Virus record (IMG/VR): IMGVR_UViG_3300044802_000032
Span: 1 to 51,340 of that record
Reading direction: 5' to 3' (one strand)
Origin: a virus
DNA: 51,340 nucleotides
Part shown: positions 37,460 to 46,404 of the stretch, piece by piece
Layout of the letters: every line of letters begins with the position of its first letter
Numbering within the stretch: position 1 is the first letter of the stretch
Notes under the pieces: model-generated
What the model was told of the DNA's origin: nothing
Databases searched by the model: none
The model's input: the letters and a program-made list of their open reading frames with translations, nothing else
Translations under genes and position numbers: made by a program

Positions 37460-38659
37460 TTAGGGTATGAGCATGATATCCATGAACGGGTAATCGACGC
37501 CGCTACCCGATCCGGTGAAGGTTCCCACCACGTCGCCCACCGTGACGCCGTCCTTGACGTTGCCGGCGCTCAGGTTGGTGATCGACGAGGCCACCTTGCT
37601 GCCGTTCTTGGAGACGTTGAGGATCTTGTAGCTGGTTCCCGTCCAGACGTTGGCCTGGCCCGGATCGGTGTTGCGAGCGGCTTCGTCGAAGGTGCCCGCA
37701 ACGGACAAGATGGTCGCGCTGTTGAGAATCGAGGCTGCCTGGGCTGTTACGGCCGCTTGATCGGTGACCAACTGGGCGGCCGCGGTGGTTGCACTGGTGG
37801 GATAGGTCCCCGCGCTTCCACCGGAGTAGTTATTATGACCGGTCACAGTGTAGGCCGCCGCCACCACGCCGCTTTTGAGCGTGTAGAGCGTCATGTCGAG
37901 CGTGCCCTGCTGGCCCAACACGGTCTGGGTGCTGTCAATGTAGCCCGCGGCGGCGAGCACAGCCGCTTGATCGGTGGCAAGCTGCGCAGCCTGGCTGGTG
38001 GCCGTCGTGGGGTACGTCCCCGCATCGCCACCTGGGTAATTGGAGTGTCCGGTGACCACGAAGGACGCTGCTACCACCGACGACTTGAGTACGTAGGTGG
38101 ACAGATCGCTACCGATATTGAGCGACACGTATCCCGTTGTGTTAGCCCCCGTGACTTGAGCGGCGTTGATTGTAGTCGGGGCAACAGCATTTCCGATGAC
38201 CAAAGAACCACCTCCGGAAATCGTCAACGATGCGAAGGTGTAGGAGACTGGAGCTAAATTATCCCCACCCAGCGTATTGGCGTAGGCACAGACGATGGAA
38301 TCGGTGGAGGCGGGTACTACGGCATTTACAATGGCTCCAGATGTTGCATCCGCGTCGATATCGGAATCGGCTGTTGTGCAGGAAACAGAAGACGACCCAC
38401 TGCCTCCGCTGGTTACCGTGTACGTTCCGTTGGGGCTATAAGAACTTCCGGAAAGGCTGAAGCCACTCGCGATGAAAACGCTTCCGCTGGAGACCTCCGC
38501 ACCAAAGGTTCCAGAAATCGTAAAGGTGATTGTGCCGCTGGAAATGGTGACATGCGTGACTGTATACACCGGCCAAAAAGCAGACGACAAAATCATACCC
38601 CCGACACTGGTAAATCCAACTTCAATCGGCCCGTCGGCGATGGTGGTGAAGGTTGCCAT
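37460..38659 (-). CDS. Repetitive fibre-like protein (399 aa)
   Basis: ATG 38659 with CTGGAGATCGTGAAT upstream. After an N-terminal beta domain come two repeats of about 65-70 residues, each with LKSxVVAAxxVTGHxNY, GGxAGTYPTxAT and an Ala/Gln helix (AAQLATDQAAVLAAAGYID). The C-terminus has SYKILNVSKNGSKVASSITN, typical of fibre tips. Probably a fibre or spike subunit. Confidence 0.7.
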   Translation of the reverse strand: MATFTTIADGPIEVGFTSVGGMILSSAFWPVYTVTHVTISSGTITFTISGTFGAEVSSGSVFIASGFSLSGSSYSPNGTYTVTSGGSGSSSVSCTTADSDIDADATSGAIVNAVVPASTDSIVCAYANTLGGDNLAPVSYTFASLTISGGGSLVIGNAVAPTTINAAQVTGANTTGYVSLNIGSDLSTYVLKSSVVAASFVVTGHSNYPGGDAGTYPTTATSQAAQLATDQAAVLAAAGYIDSTQTVLGQQGTLDMTLYTLKSGVVAAAYTVTGHNNYSGGSAGTYPTSATTAAAQLVTDQAAVTAQAASILNSATILSVAGTFDEAARNTDPGQANVWTGTSYKILNVSKNGSKVASSITNLSAGNVKDGVTVGDVVGTFTGSGSGVDYPFMDIMLIP

Positions 38660-38686
38660 ATTCACGATCTCCAGTGACACGATCTT

Positions 38687-38732
38687 CAAAAACCACCGCC
38701 TCCCGAGTGCCGATTTCTCGACACCCGGGAGG
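38687..38732 (-). terminator. Intrinsic terminator, leftward, after the 38763 gene
   Basis: CCTCCCGGGTG and CACTCGGGAGG pair on the minus strand (38722-38732 with 38699-38709, one G-T pair) with a 12-base loop. They are followed by CGGTGGTTTTTG. It lies between the genes ending at 38763 and starting at 38659 and would end transcripts of the capsid unit. Confidence 0.8.
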
Positions 38733-38762
38733 CTTTCCCATTCAAAACTACCCGACCGACGA

Positions 38763-39743
38763 CTACGGAGGGGCCGTGTCCGGGCCCGTCAAGGTGTAGC
38801 TCGGAGAAGCCTGGGCACAGGCCCACCACTCCATCCACACCCCCAAGGCCGCCGGCGTCCCACCACTCGCCACATTGCGAACCCCGAACGTTGGGGCCAA
38901 CAGCGTGGCATTCGGGAAGGTGTACGTCAGCCCGTAAGGCGTGGTGTTCTGGGTCACCCCTCGCACCAGGCGCGCCTTAGTGACCTCAACACCGTTGACG
39001 TACCAGCGCAGGAAGCCCAGGCTGGCCTGGTAGCGGAAGCCCAGGTTGATCCAGCTCGGGACGTAGGTGTTCACCGTTACCGGATTCGTGACCGAACCCG
39101 CCGAGGCAACCACCGTGCCCAAGGCCGCCAGGTTGGTGTTCAGCGTTCCATCCACCAAGTTCTGGGCCGCACCCGTCGTGGCCGTGGCACCCAGCATGTA
39201 GGTGCCAGAACCGTTCTGGTACATGCCGCTGACGGCCCCCGTGGTGATCGCACCCATCCGGGAGAAGCCCACGAAGTCGCCCGCGGAATAGAACGGCGGC
39301 GAGCTGGCATGAGTCGTAAACAACTGGGAAGTCGTCAGCGCCGACGGCTGGGCCAGCCCGAGGAACCAGGCCCACTTCGCGGCGGTGATCGCCGAAAACC
39401 GTAGCCGGGCCTCGAAGCACAGATCGAAGTTGTTCAACACGAAGGGGCAGCACAGCGCGTTGCCCCGCTGAATCACGGCTTCGTGATCCGCCGTGGCGGC
39501 CATCGTCGCCTTGATGATTCCCGCCTCGCCTTGAAGCGTTTCCGCAATCTGGGCGAAGGTCGTTCCACTTCCCGACGCCAGCACGCCATAGTTGCCGCTG
39601 TTGTACGGGTTGAACTCGTCGATGAAGCCGTAGCCGTAGTTATGGTCCTGCATGGCAAGAATCTCGTCCACCGGGAAGTTATCCCAGAGAGATCCACTCA
39701 GACCATAGCCCGGCTGGCTCGAAACCAACGTAGGACGTTGCAT
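38763..39743 (-). CDS. Capsid-associated LamG-like or decoration protein (326 aa)
   Basis: ATG 39743. The N-terminus (VSSQPGYGLSGSLWDNFPVD) is followed by a lectin-like beta body: FDLCFEARLRFSAITAAKWA, WINLGFRYQASLGFLRWYVN and GVWMEWWACAQ. It is encoded directly after the major capsid gene and ends in a terminator, so it is likely to be a head decoration or abundant structural protein. Confidence 0.7.
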   Translation of the reverse strand: MQRPTLVSSQPGYGLSGSLWDNFPVDEILAMQDHNYGYGFIDEFNPYNSGNYGVLASGSGTTFAQIAETLQGEAGIIKATMAATADHEAVIQRGNALCCPFVLNNFDLCFEARLRFSAITAAKWAWFLGLAQPSALTTSQLFTTHASSPPFYSAGDFVGFSRMGAITTGAVSGMYQNGSGTYMLGATATTGAAQNLVDGTLNTNLAALGTVVASAGSVTNPVTVNTYVPSWINLGFRYQASLGFLRWYVNGVEVTKARLVRGVTQNTTPYGLTYTFPNATLLAPTFGVRNVASGGTPAALGVWMEWWACAQASPSYTLTGPDTAPP

Positions 39744-39808
39744 GTTTTGGTACTCACAAAAAAAGGCTCAATGTTCAGTTTTTTTCAACCCACTGCCACC
39801 GGCAGAAG

Positions 39809-40930
39809 TTAGTCGTTCTCGGTCACCCACGTCAGCGACGTGCCAATGAAGTTCGCTCGCCGATCCAGACACACGATCTGGTTCGAGTCGTCCATCACCC
39901 GCCACCGCACGTTGTGACGGTCCTTGTCCTGGTACGGAGTCCGCTTGACCATTCTCAGCCCAGGGGCGTAGAACGCCTTGAACTTCGTCCAGTTGAGGCC
40001 CAAGAACACGCCATCCGTCCGCAGATTGGCCGATTGGCTGTTGGTCCAGGCGGGAACCCAGTTCACGGGCACATTGCGGATGTAGCACACACCGCCGTGC
40101 GCGGCCAGGTCGTCGCCGATGTTGTCGTTGCCCTGTTGCAACAGCCGCCGCATGAGCTGGATGCGGCTGTACGTGGTGAGGAACTCCCACTTCGGCTTGC
40201 CCGGGGCCAACTCGGGATAGCTCTGGGCCGGCTTGAAGTAGCACTTGTCCATGCACTCCATCACCTTGTCGATGAAGTCGTTGCGGCTCACCTGCGAATA
40301 GGTGAAGCAACGGTTCGACCAGTTGGTGTACTTCGTGCAGTCCACGTTACCGCACTCGGAGAACCCCGGAGGATTCCCGCCGTAGAACCCGGAGCCGGTA
40401 TGCGCCGGCACACCAGCCACGGTGCGAGTAGCCGCCGAAGTCATCGGCATGGGCTGAATCCACCACAACGGACCGGACGGCGAACGGGGCACCAGCGTCG
40501 GACCAGTCGGCCCAGGCCCCATCATCAGGTCTTCCATGCCCGCCCAGTAATCGTTGTACATGGCGTGTTCCAACACGTCCATGTGGTTGATGATCTCTTC
40601 CGCGGAACGCTTGAACACGTCCTCGGTAATGTCCACGGTGTAGTTGGTCGTGTTCTGCGACCAGCCCATGTTGCCGTGGGTGAGCATTTCGACCCGGTTC
40701 GTCGCGTCCACCGCATACGGACCGGACAGAGAGAAGTTGCCAGGGTTCGTCACCTGCAACTTCCATTCGCAGAACGGCCCGCCCATCGTCTCCGTGGAGG
40801 CTTGGGTGAACAGCCGACTGGGGTAGTAATACTCCTGCAACGGCAGGCTGATATCCTTCCAATCGACCTTGAAATACTTCTTCAGGACCGTCTCGATGAA
40901 TCCCGGTACCTGTTCGATGTTCAAAGCCAT
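39809..40930 (-). CDS. Major capsid protein (373 aa)
   Basis: ATG 40930 follows TAGGAGTCCGAATTC. The length, the position after scaffold and portal, and the strong ribosome site fit the major capsid protein. The sequence MALNIEQVPGFIETVLKKYF ... GLNWTKFKAFYAPGLRMVKR and the beta-rich end do not allow me to name a subfamily with certainty. It has about eight cysteines, high for a capsid protein. The HK97 fold is inferred. Confidence 0.75.
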   Translation of the reverse strand: MALNIEQVPGFIETVLKKYFKVDWKDISLPLQEYYYPSRLFTQASTETMGGPFCEWKLQVTNPGNFSLSGPYAVDATNRVEMLTHGNMGWSQNTTNYTVDITEDVFKRSAEEIINHMDVLEHAMYNDYWAGMEDLMMGPGPTGPTLVPRSPSGPLWWIQPMPMTSAATRTVAGVPAHTGSGFYGGNPPGFSECGNVDCTKYTNWSNRCFTYSQVSRNDFIDKVMECMDKCYFKPAQSYPELAPGKPKWEFLTTYSRIQLMRRLLQQGNDNIGDDLAAHGGVCYIRNVPVNWVPAWTNSQSANLRTDGVFLGLNWTKFKAFYAPGLRMVKRTPYQDKDRHNVRWRVMDDSNQIVCLDRRANFIGTSLTWVTEND

Positions 40931-40962
40931 GAATTCGGACTCCTATGTACGCAGGGTCCGAC

Positions 40963-42048
40963 TTACTCAGTGTCGCCGCCGGCTTCGCGTCGGGCAAATT
41001 CCGCCTTCAACTCGGCCATCACGGCCGGATTGTCTTTGGGCGAGCCCTTGCCGTTGCTGGCGTCGTGGACGGACTTGTTGGCCGGCCCGCCCATCCGCTT
41101 GCCGGACTGCTTCTTGAGCTTGTCGATGACCTGCTGTTTTGCAGACTTGATGATTTCCGGACCGAACTGTGCAAGCACCGCTCGTTCCACAAAAGCCTTG
41201 TCCGTGCGACCCGTTTGACCGCGCTGCGTGAGGCCAGCCAATACCGCGAAATGATGCTTCCACACCTTGTCGCAGCGGGCTACCTCTTCGGCCGACCGCT
41301 TGCCGGCCACGCCGAACAACTCGGGATGTCCCACGGCGTCAATCGCCGCGTCGAAATCCTTGATCCGCTGCCCGTTGGCCCGACGATTCTCAACGGTCGT
41401 CAGTTGGGCAATCGCACCTTCCAATTGGGCGATGCGCGCGGTGGCGTCCTTGACGAAGGCGTTGTGAGGATTCACCACGCCGTCATCAAAGTCGGAGGGC
41501 ATCAGGTACTTTTCCAGTCCTTCAACCTTCGCGGTCGCTTCGGACACCGGAACAACGGGCTTCTTCTCCACGGGCGGGGCGGCCTGCGTCTCGGCGGATG
41601 GAGTCATGCCGGTTGCAGCCGCTTGGGCTTCGAGGATCGTAAGCGTGCGTTCCAGTTCTTGACGGCTGTTGAAGGTGGGAAGCATCGCTTCCGGCACTCC
41701 ATAAGCCGTCGCCAGGCCCTTGAGATCCGCATCGAGCCAATCCTGCCCGCCGTCTGACGTGCTGGTGGTAGTCTCGGTTGGGGTTTCCGTGGCCCGGTCA
41801 TCGCCGGCCGCCTGTTGGGCAGCGGCGGAATCATCCCCGGCGGGAGTCACATCGCCAGAGGGTGTATCAATGGATTCGGTGGTGGTGGTGGTCTCCGTGG
41901 GAGTCTCGGCTTCCGGCTTCACCTCGCTGGCGTCGGCAGCGCGAGCCTCCTTCTCGACACGAATGTCCTCATAGACCTTGTTCACAAGGTCGTCCATCGC
42001 CTTTTGGTCCTCGAATTGATCCGGCAGGGCTGTCAGTACGTCGGGCAT
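40963..42048 (-). CDS. Capsid scaffold protein (361 aa)
   Basis: ATG 42048 follows CAGGAGAATGACCG. The N-terminal third is acidic and low-complexity with Thr/Glu runs (PEAETPTETTTTTESIDTPS). The rest is charged helix (NSRQELERTLTILEAQAAAT, DATARIAQLEGAIAQLTTVE) ending in a basic segment (KKQSGKRMGG). It directly precedes the capsid gene in transcription order. This is the classic design and place of a scaffold protein. Confidence 0.78.
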   Translation of the reverse strand: MPDVLTALPDQFEDQKAMDDLVNKVYEDIRVEKEARAADASEVKPEAETPTETTTTTESIDTPSGDVTPAGDDSAAAQQAAGDDRATETPTETTTSTSDGGQDWLDADLKGLATAYGVPEAMLPTFNSRQELERTLTILEAQAAATGMTPSAETQAAPPVEKKPVVPVSEATAKVEGLEKYLMPSDFDDGVVNPHNAFVKDATARIAQLEGAIAQLTTVENRRANGQRIKDFDAAIDAVGHPELFGVAGKRSAEEVARCDKVWKHHFAVLAGLTQRGQTGRTDKAFVERAVLAQFGPEIIKSAKQQVIDKLKKQSGKRMGGPANKSVHDASNGKGSPKDNPAVMAELKAEFARREAGGDTE

Positions 42049-42076
42049 CGGTCATTCTCCTGGGAAGGGTGGTGGT

Positions 42077-42382
42077 TCAGTCGCCGTAGCCGGCGTCGTT
42101 GTCTCTTTTTCCAGTGGCCCGCAGCCAACCCCGCCGGCCCTTCTTGCCCCGATCCGTGAACACGGCGTTTCCGTTCTCGTCCCACTTGACTCCAGTGAGC
42201 CCATGCGATCTGGCAAACTCCCGGTACTCGGGGACCATCTCACGGTGACAAGACGCGGCCACAGAAGGCAACGGATTGGCATCGCCATAGGTCTTGCTCG
42301 ACGAGTCATGGGTGGTGGGGGCGTCGTTCTCGACAACCTGCCCGTTGGCGTCAAAGGCAAGGGGAACTCGCATCGAACTCAT
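42077..42382 (-). CDS. Hypothetical protein between portal and scaffold (101 aa)
   Basis: The ATG overlaps the portal stop (ATGA). The product SSMRVPLAFDANGQVVENDA ... VPEYREFARSHGLTGVKWDE then NGNAVFTDRGKKGRRGWLRA is compact with a GVKWDENG segment often seen in small phage proteins of this position. A head-assembly role is inferred from context. Confidence 0.68.
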   Translation of the reverse strand: MSSMRVPLAFDANGQVVENDAPTTHDSSSKTYGDANPLPSVAASCHREMVPEYREFARSHGLTGVKWDENGNAVFTDRGKKGRRGWLRATGKRDNDAGYGD

Positions 42383-44178
42383 GCCGGGGCCCTCTTCATG
42401 CTGGCCATCTGTTGCGGACTGGCGCTACTCTTCCCCATCATCGCCTGGGAAAGCATCGCGCCCCGATTGGCGGCCGTGCCCCCGGTGGGGACGTTTCGCC
42501 GAACCACCTCTCGGCTGGTGACGGCCGGCGAATGCACCGTGTTCTCGTCGCCACCCAGTTGCGGCCGACCGCCGCCCTGGTTCGGCTGCTGACTGAGCAT
42601 TCGGAACAACCGCTTGAGGATCGGCAAGTCGAGGTTTTCTGCGTACAGATTGAACAGCTCCTTGCCGTCGATGATCCCCGCCTGGATCATGGGGTACAGC
42701 GGGCCAATCTGGTTCAGCACCTCGCTGATCTGCTGGAGCTCCATCTGCGGAGAGCGGTACATCAGCGAGTAGGGGACCACCTTCAGCGAGTAGTTGTCAC
42801 GCTCGCCTTCACGGTAATCGGGCGTCCAGTTCGATGGCGCTTTCTCCCCCGTGTTGCCCGCATCCACCCAGGTCTCTTGCTCGAAGGCCCCGTCGTCCCA
42901 CATCAGGTTCTTCAGCTCTTCACCGATTTCCCCGGTGAACCGCATCACGTTCTGGCTCATCTTGCCGATGACACCCGCCGAATGCTGAGCAATCTGGGAC
43001 TCTTGCCGGGCCGTTTGGGCTTCCGCCCCCAGCCCACCCAGACTGCGAATGTTCCCCGACTGCACGTTGAAGATCTCATCCAGGGCCGCGGTGAAGGCGT
43101 GAATGTTTCCGTCCACCGTGCCGATGGTAATGGTGTTGATGTCCTTCGGGTTGTTGAACGGCAGCCAATCCCCGTTCTTCGCGTTACGGGCGTTGTCCGC
43201 TTCCTTGGCCTGGCCGGGCGGGAAACCCACAACCTGCTTGGCAATGCTCGCCTGGTGGATCATCTTCCGCAGCAGGCGGTTGTAGACATCGTGCAGGCCC
43301 TTCAAGTTCTGGGACGGCGAGGAAGGGATCACGTTGTCAGGCACGAATCCCAGCGAAAGGTACTTGTAGGGGCCCCTCGGGCTGCCTTCCCAATCCACAA
43401 CCTTCAAGGGCTTGACGCTATCCAGCCCGGGCGAGGCCGGGAAAGTCACCCACTGCTTGTTCTCAGCCACCCACACGTCTTCCAGCCAGATCATGGGCTC
43501 CAGCTCGTCGTCGTCCACCGCCATGCAGTTGGCAATCTGGTTGGCGTACTCGCTGCCCGTGTCGAACAGGTACTTGCTGTTGGGGGCCAGTTGCTTCACC
43601 ACCTTGGCGTCGAAGTCGCCGCCGGAGCGCTCCTTCACCTTGGCCCAACTGCACCGGTACCGGTCCCCGGCGAACCGCATCTTCGTGAGGTCCCGCGCCG
43701 AGAGATCCAGGATCAAGTCGTCTACCGAGACCCGATCGACCCACGGCCGCCCCACATCCACCCAGGTGTCATCCTCGAGCTGCCGGTCCTCGTCATCCGC
43801 CATCCGTACCTTGGCCACTCCCATCAGGAAGATGGCGTCCAGCACCATCAGGTACAGCGATTGCTCAAGGTTGATGTTCGACACCAACTGGTTGAGGTTC
43901 TCCTGGAGGTGGTACGCAAACGGCCGGTTCTTCGGATCGGACGACACGCACTTGTAGCGGGGGCTACCACCGACAAGAGCGAAGGAAAGGATCTGGGCGA
44001 ATTGCGAAATGCGGTTCGCGTAGGTCGCGTATCGCGCACCATTCTGGGAGTACCAACTACCAACATAATCCCGAATTATCTCAGCCCTGACGCGACGGAA
44101 TGGATCGAGGACATCCCGCGACGTGGAAATCGCCCGGTGAAGTCGCGTCCGCTCAAGCTCACTGGTGAAGTCGATCAC
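42379..44178 (-). CDS. Portal protein (599 aa)
   Basis: GTG 44178, preceded by GAGGACCATCCC, is chosen because the longer frame would run into a terminator. The protein has the length and helix-rich plan of portals: SWYSQNGARYATYANRISQF, DDLILDLSARDLTKMRFAGD, GLHDVYNRLLRKMIHQASIA and a C-terminal LNQIGPLYPMIQAGIIDGKE, NLPILKRLF-type segment. It lies between terminase and scaffold genes. The C-terminal tail is Gln/Gly-rich. Confidence 0.82.
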   Translation of the reverse strand: MIDFTSELERTRLHRAISTSRDVLDPFRRVRAEIIRDYVGSWYSQNGARYATYANRISQFAQILSFALVGGSPRYKCVSSDPKNRPFAYHLQENLNQLVSNINLEQSLYLMVLDAIFLMGVAKVRMADDEDRQLEDDTWVDVGRPWVDRVSVDDLILDLSARDLTKMRFAGDRYRCSWAKVKERSGGDFDAKVVKQLAPNSKYLFDTGSEYANQIANCMAVDDDELEPMIWLEDVWVAENKQWVTFPASPGLDSVKPLKVVDWEGSPRGPYKYLSLGFVPDNVIPSSPSQNLKGLHDVYNRLLRKMIHQASIAKQVVGFPPGQAKEADNARNAKNGDWLPFNNPKDINTITIGTVDGNIHAFTAALDEIFNVQSGNIRSLGGLGAEAQTARQESQIAQHSAGVIGKMSQNVMRFTGEIGEELKNLMWDDGAFEQETWVDAGNTGEKAPSNWTPDYREGERDNYSLKVVPYSLMYRSPQMELQQISEVLNQIGPLYPMIQAGIIDGKELFNLYAENLDLPILKRLFRMLSQQPNQGGGRPQLGGDENTVHSPAVTSREVVRRNVPTGGTAANRGAMLSQAMMGKSSASPQQMASMKRAPA

Positions 44179-44212
44179 GGGATGGTCCTCAGTGTGCGCT
44201 GAGCTAGCCAAG

Positions 44213-44260
44213 AAACAAAAAAACGACGGCAATCGAGTGATAGGGCACCCTATTGCCGTC
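44213..44260 (-). terminator. Strong intrinsic terminator downstream of terL/tRNA
   Basis: On the minus strand GACGGCAAT pairs perfectly with ATTGCCGTC (44252-44260 with 44225-44233), with an inner AGGG/CCCT hairpin, followed by GTTTTTTTGTTT. It lies between the tRNA and the portal start, so portal and capsid genes need read-through or a second promoter. Confidence 0.88.
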
Positions 44261-44262
44261 GT

Positions 44263-44375
44263 CTGTTGTCGCCTTGGCCCCTGACCGATAGCTACTCGAT
44301 CAGGTGCTCAGTGTTTTGAAGGTCGCTCCGGTATCTAGACGCCGGGGAAGGCAAACAGACCCGGTGGCGACCAAG
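44263..44375 (-). ncRNA. Structured segment between tRNA and terminator
   Basis: The minus strand holds GGTCGC and GCGACC arms (44371-44366 with about 44326-44321) enclosing CCGG/CCGG stems, and a second 9-base hairpin, CCTGATCGA with TCGGTCAGG, around GTAGCTA. No reading frame is present. It may be a structured RNA made with the tRNA, or leader of the terminator. No known RNA family is recognised. Confidence 0.45.
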
Positions 44376-44447
44376 TGGCGGGCGTGAGAATCGAACTCAC
44401 CTGACTCGGCTTATGAGGCCGAGAAGACGCCTTGCCTTCCGCCCGCG
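44376..44447 (-). tRNA. tRNA-Met (CAT), initiator-like
   Basis: The minus strand folds into a cloverleaf: acceptor CGCGGGC with GCCCGCC, anticodon stem TCGGC/GCCGA around CTCATAA (anticodon CAT), and T-arm GTGAG-TTCGATT-CTCAC. The D-arm is short (AAGG/TCTT) and position 8 is G, so it is atypical. Position 1-72 is C-C, not paired, as in initiator tRNA; alternative pairing by one base is possible. CCA is not encoded. It begins five bases after the terL stop. Confidence 0.8.
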
Positions 44448-44451
44448 TCAT

Positions 44452-46404
44452 CTACCAGACCTCCGATCCCATTGCTGGGGCCCCCAGAAGATCGTTCAGA
44501 GAGAAGCCTTCACCGCCCGAGTCGTCGTCATCCCGCATCCGATCCGACTGCCGAAGGGCCTCACGTTGTCGCCAGGCCGGCGATCCGTAGGGAGGATTCT
44601 GACTTTTCTCTTCCTCGTTGTCAAGTCCACCCGACCGATCCAGGCACCCCATGATAGCTACCCCACCGGCCACGCACCGGTCTCCGTGGCCCTTCTCACT
44701 CTCCCCCGCATCCTTCGTCGGCTTGTGAACAACCTTCCCATCTTCCCACTCATATTCCCCGCACTCCCGCAAGTATTCCTCCGACCGCGGAATGAATCGA
44801 CCGTCCTCCATCGCAATGCAGGCCGCTTCGAACAGATCACCCTTGGCCTGCTCGGTCCCGTTCCACCAGCCCGGTTTCTTCGTCTTCTTCCTCGATCCTA
44901 CAATGTCCGCATCCCGGTAGTACACGTTCGAATAGTGCAGCACATCCAGCACCTCCTTACCGAAACTCTGCCCCGTCGGCCCGGTGGCTTCCCAGATCAG
45001 ATAGCAATCGTAAAGCCATTTGGCCAAAGCAGTTGAGAGCCGGGCGAACTTCGTCGCCATCGAGCCCATCACCGTGTACTCCAACACCTGGCACCCACTC
45101 TGCTTGTCGATCCCGAAGGCCACCGAATTGCTGGAGTAGTTCCCCGTCCCCCCCGCTGAAATGTCGCACCCCAGAACGTAGTCGCTCCGCGGCGGCTTCC
45201 GGCCCAGCCCAGGCTCGAACCACAGCTTCAAGGGGCCCCCCTCCCGCTGAATCAGCCCGGTCACCTCCAAGGTCTCGGCGTCGTACACCACGTTCCCTTG
45301 GAACACCGGCGGCCGGACATGCTCAGCCCGCATCTTGTCCAGGATCGCCACGTCGAATACTTTTCCCACCGACCCCCTCGGGTTGCGGTCCAACTCCTGA
45401 GCAATGGATCTCGGCGTAGCCCGCGGCCGAAGGCACTGGGCATCGTACCAAGGCGACCGGATCATACCCTCCATCGGGTGTCCACGTCGCTCGATCTTCT
45501 TCAGGTCCTCGGCGTGCTCCTTCGAGTACACCATGATCTTGTGGTGGTCCTTCATGTCCAGCGGAACCAGCTTCCCAGCGCACACCTTGTACATCAGCCG
45601 GTTCTGCGTCGGGTTGTCCTTCCAGTCCAGGATGATCTTCACCGCGCTTGAGTTTTCATCCTTCGACATCTGGTAAAACACGCCCGTGTCGCCCTTGTGC
45701 GTGCTCACAAACACCCGGCAATTTGATACGTGCTGTGTGCTATCCATCGCCGCATCGATCTCATTCGGCTTGAACTTCGCCACCTCGTCGAAGCCGAACA
45801 CCGTCTTTCTTCCACCAGATGCCACGTCGCCCGTCGCCGAGTACCCCACGATGGAACTCTCTATCTCCTGGTTGAAGAAGTAATGTTCAGTCGTACTCCG
45901 CTTGTAATGCGGCTTCATCCAGAATGGCAGCCGATCTATCATCCAGTCGATCTTCCACATCAACGTGTCGCTGTCCACCAGCGAATCCACCAATCCCTCG
46001 TTGCGCGTCACCAGCCCCGCCGAGAACATCGGATCTCGAAGCCACCGCCGCAGGAACACCATCAGGTACATCCAGGTCGCTCCCTGCGCCCGTGACTTGT
46101 CCACCACCACGTCAATCGGCGTCTCGCGCTTCTCGCTGTCCGTGATCGCCTGATCCATCACCACAATCGGATGGTCTTGATGGCTCCACGTTGAAAAAGG
46201 TTTCACCTTAATCAGGGCCCGCGGCTCGAACACAAAACAGAATGCGTTGAACCAGAAAAGAACATCCGCGAATGCCGCCTCCCGCAACCCCCGCTGAAAA
46301 CCCACGTCTTTCGCCGCCAACTGCCGCAACTTGATCCGCCAGCGAAGATTCTTCGCAGGATCTTTCGGTACTCGATCTATGAACGGACAACCCGTCTCGA
46401 TCAT
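44452..46404 (-). CDS. terL: Terminase large subunit (650 aa)
   Basis: The ATPase part has a variant Walker A, KSRAQGATW (103-111), and Walker B VFGFDE (202-207). The nuclease part has GCDISAGGTGNYSSN (Asp414), LIWEATGP (Glu472) and KGHGDRCVAGG near the end. This is the order of RNase-H-type terminase nucleases. The ATG overlaps the small terminase stop (ATGA). It drives DNA packaging with the portal. At 650 residues it is somewhat long. Confidence 0.92.
   Translation of the reverse strand: MIETGCPFIDRVPKDPAKNLRWRIKLRQLAAKDVGFQRGLREAAFADVLFWFNAFCFVFEPRALIKVKPFSTWSHQDHPIVVMDQAITDSEKRETPIDVVVDKSRAQGATWMYLMVFLRRWLRDPMFSAGLVTRNEGLVDSLVDSDTLMWKIDWMIDRLPFWMKPHYKRSTTEHYFFNQEIESSIVGYSATGDVASGGRKTVFGFDEVAKFKPNEIDAAMDSTQHVSNCRVFVSTHKGDTGVFYQMSKDENSSAVKIILDWKDNPTQNRLMYKVCAGKLVPLDMKDHHKIMVYSKEHAEDLKKIERRGHPMEGMIRSPWYDAQCLRPRATPRSIAQELDRNPRGSVGKVFDVAILDKMRAEHVRPPVFQGNVVYDAETLEVTGLIQREGGPLKLWFEPGLGRKPPRSDYVLGCDISAGGTGNYSSNSVAFGIDKQSGCQVLEYTVMGSMATKFARLSTALAKWLYDCYLIWEATGPTGQSFGKEVLDVLHYSNVYYRDADIVGSRKKTKKPGWWNGTEQAKGDLFEAACIAMEDGRFIPRSEEYLRECGEYEWEDGKVVHKPTKDAGESEKGHGDRCVAGGVAIMGCLDRSGGLDNEEEKSQNPPYGSPAWRQREALRQSDRMRDDDDSGGEGFSLNDLLGAPAMGSEVW

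Noticed and set aside
37460-40930. Diversity-generating retroelement next to fibre genes
   Set aside because: No reverse transcriptase gene and no template/variable repeat pair were seen.
42412-44202. Long + strand frame opposite the portal gene (596 codons)
   Set aside because: The portal gene on the minus strand has clear context and motifs; the opposite frame is Arg/His/Leu-rich shadow sequence. The same applies to + strand frames opposite the other late genes.
44263-44375. Second tRNA gene beside tRNA-Met
   Set aside because: The paired arms (GGTCGC/GCGACC) enclose too many bases and there is no T-arm TTC loop or proper anticodon arm, so a cloverleaf cannot be built.
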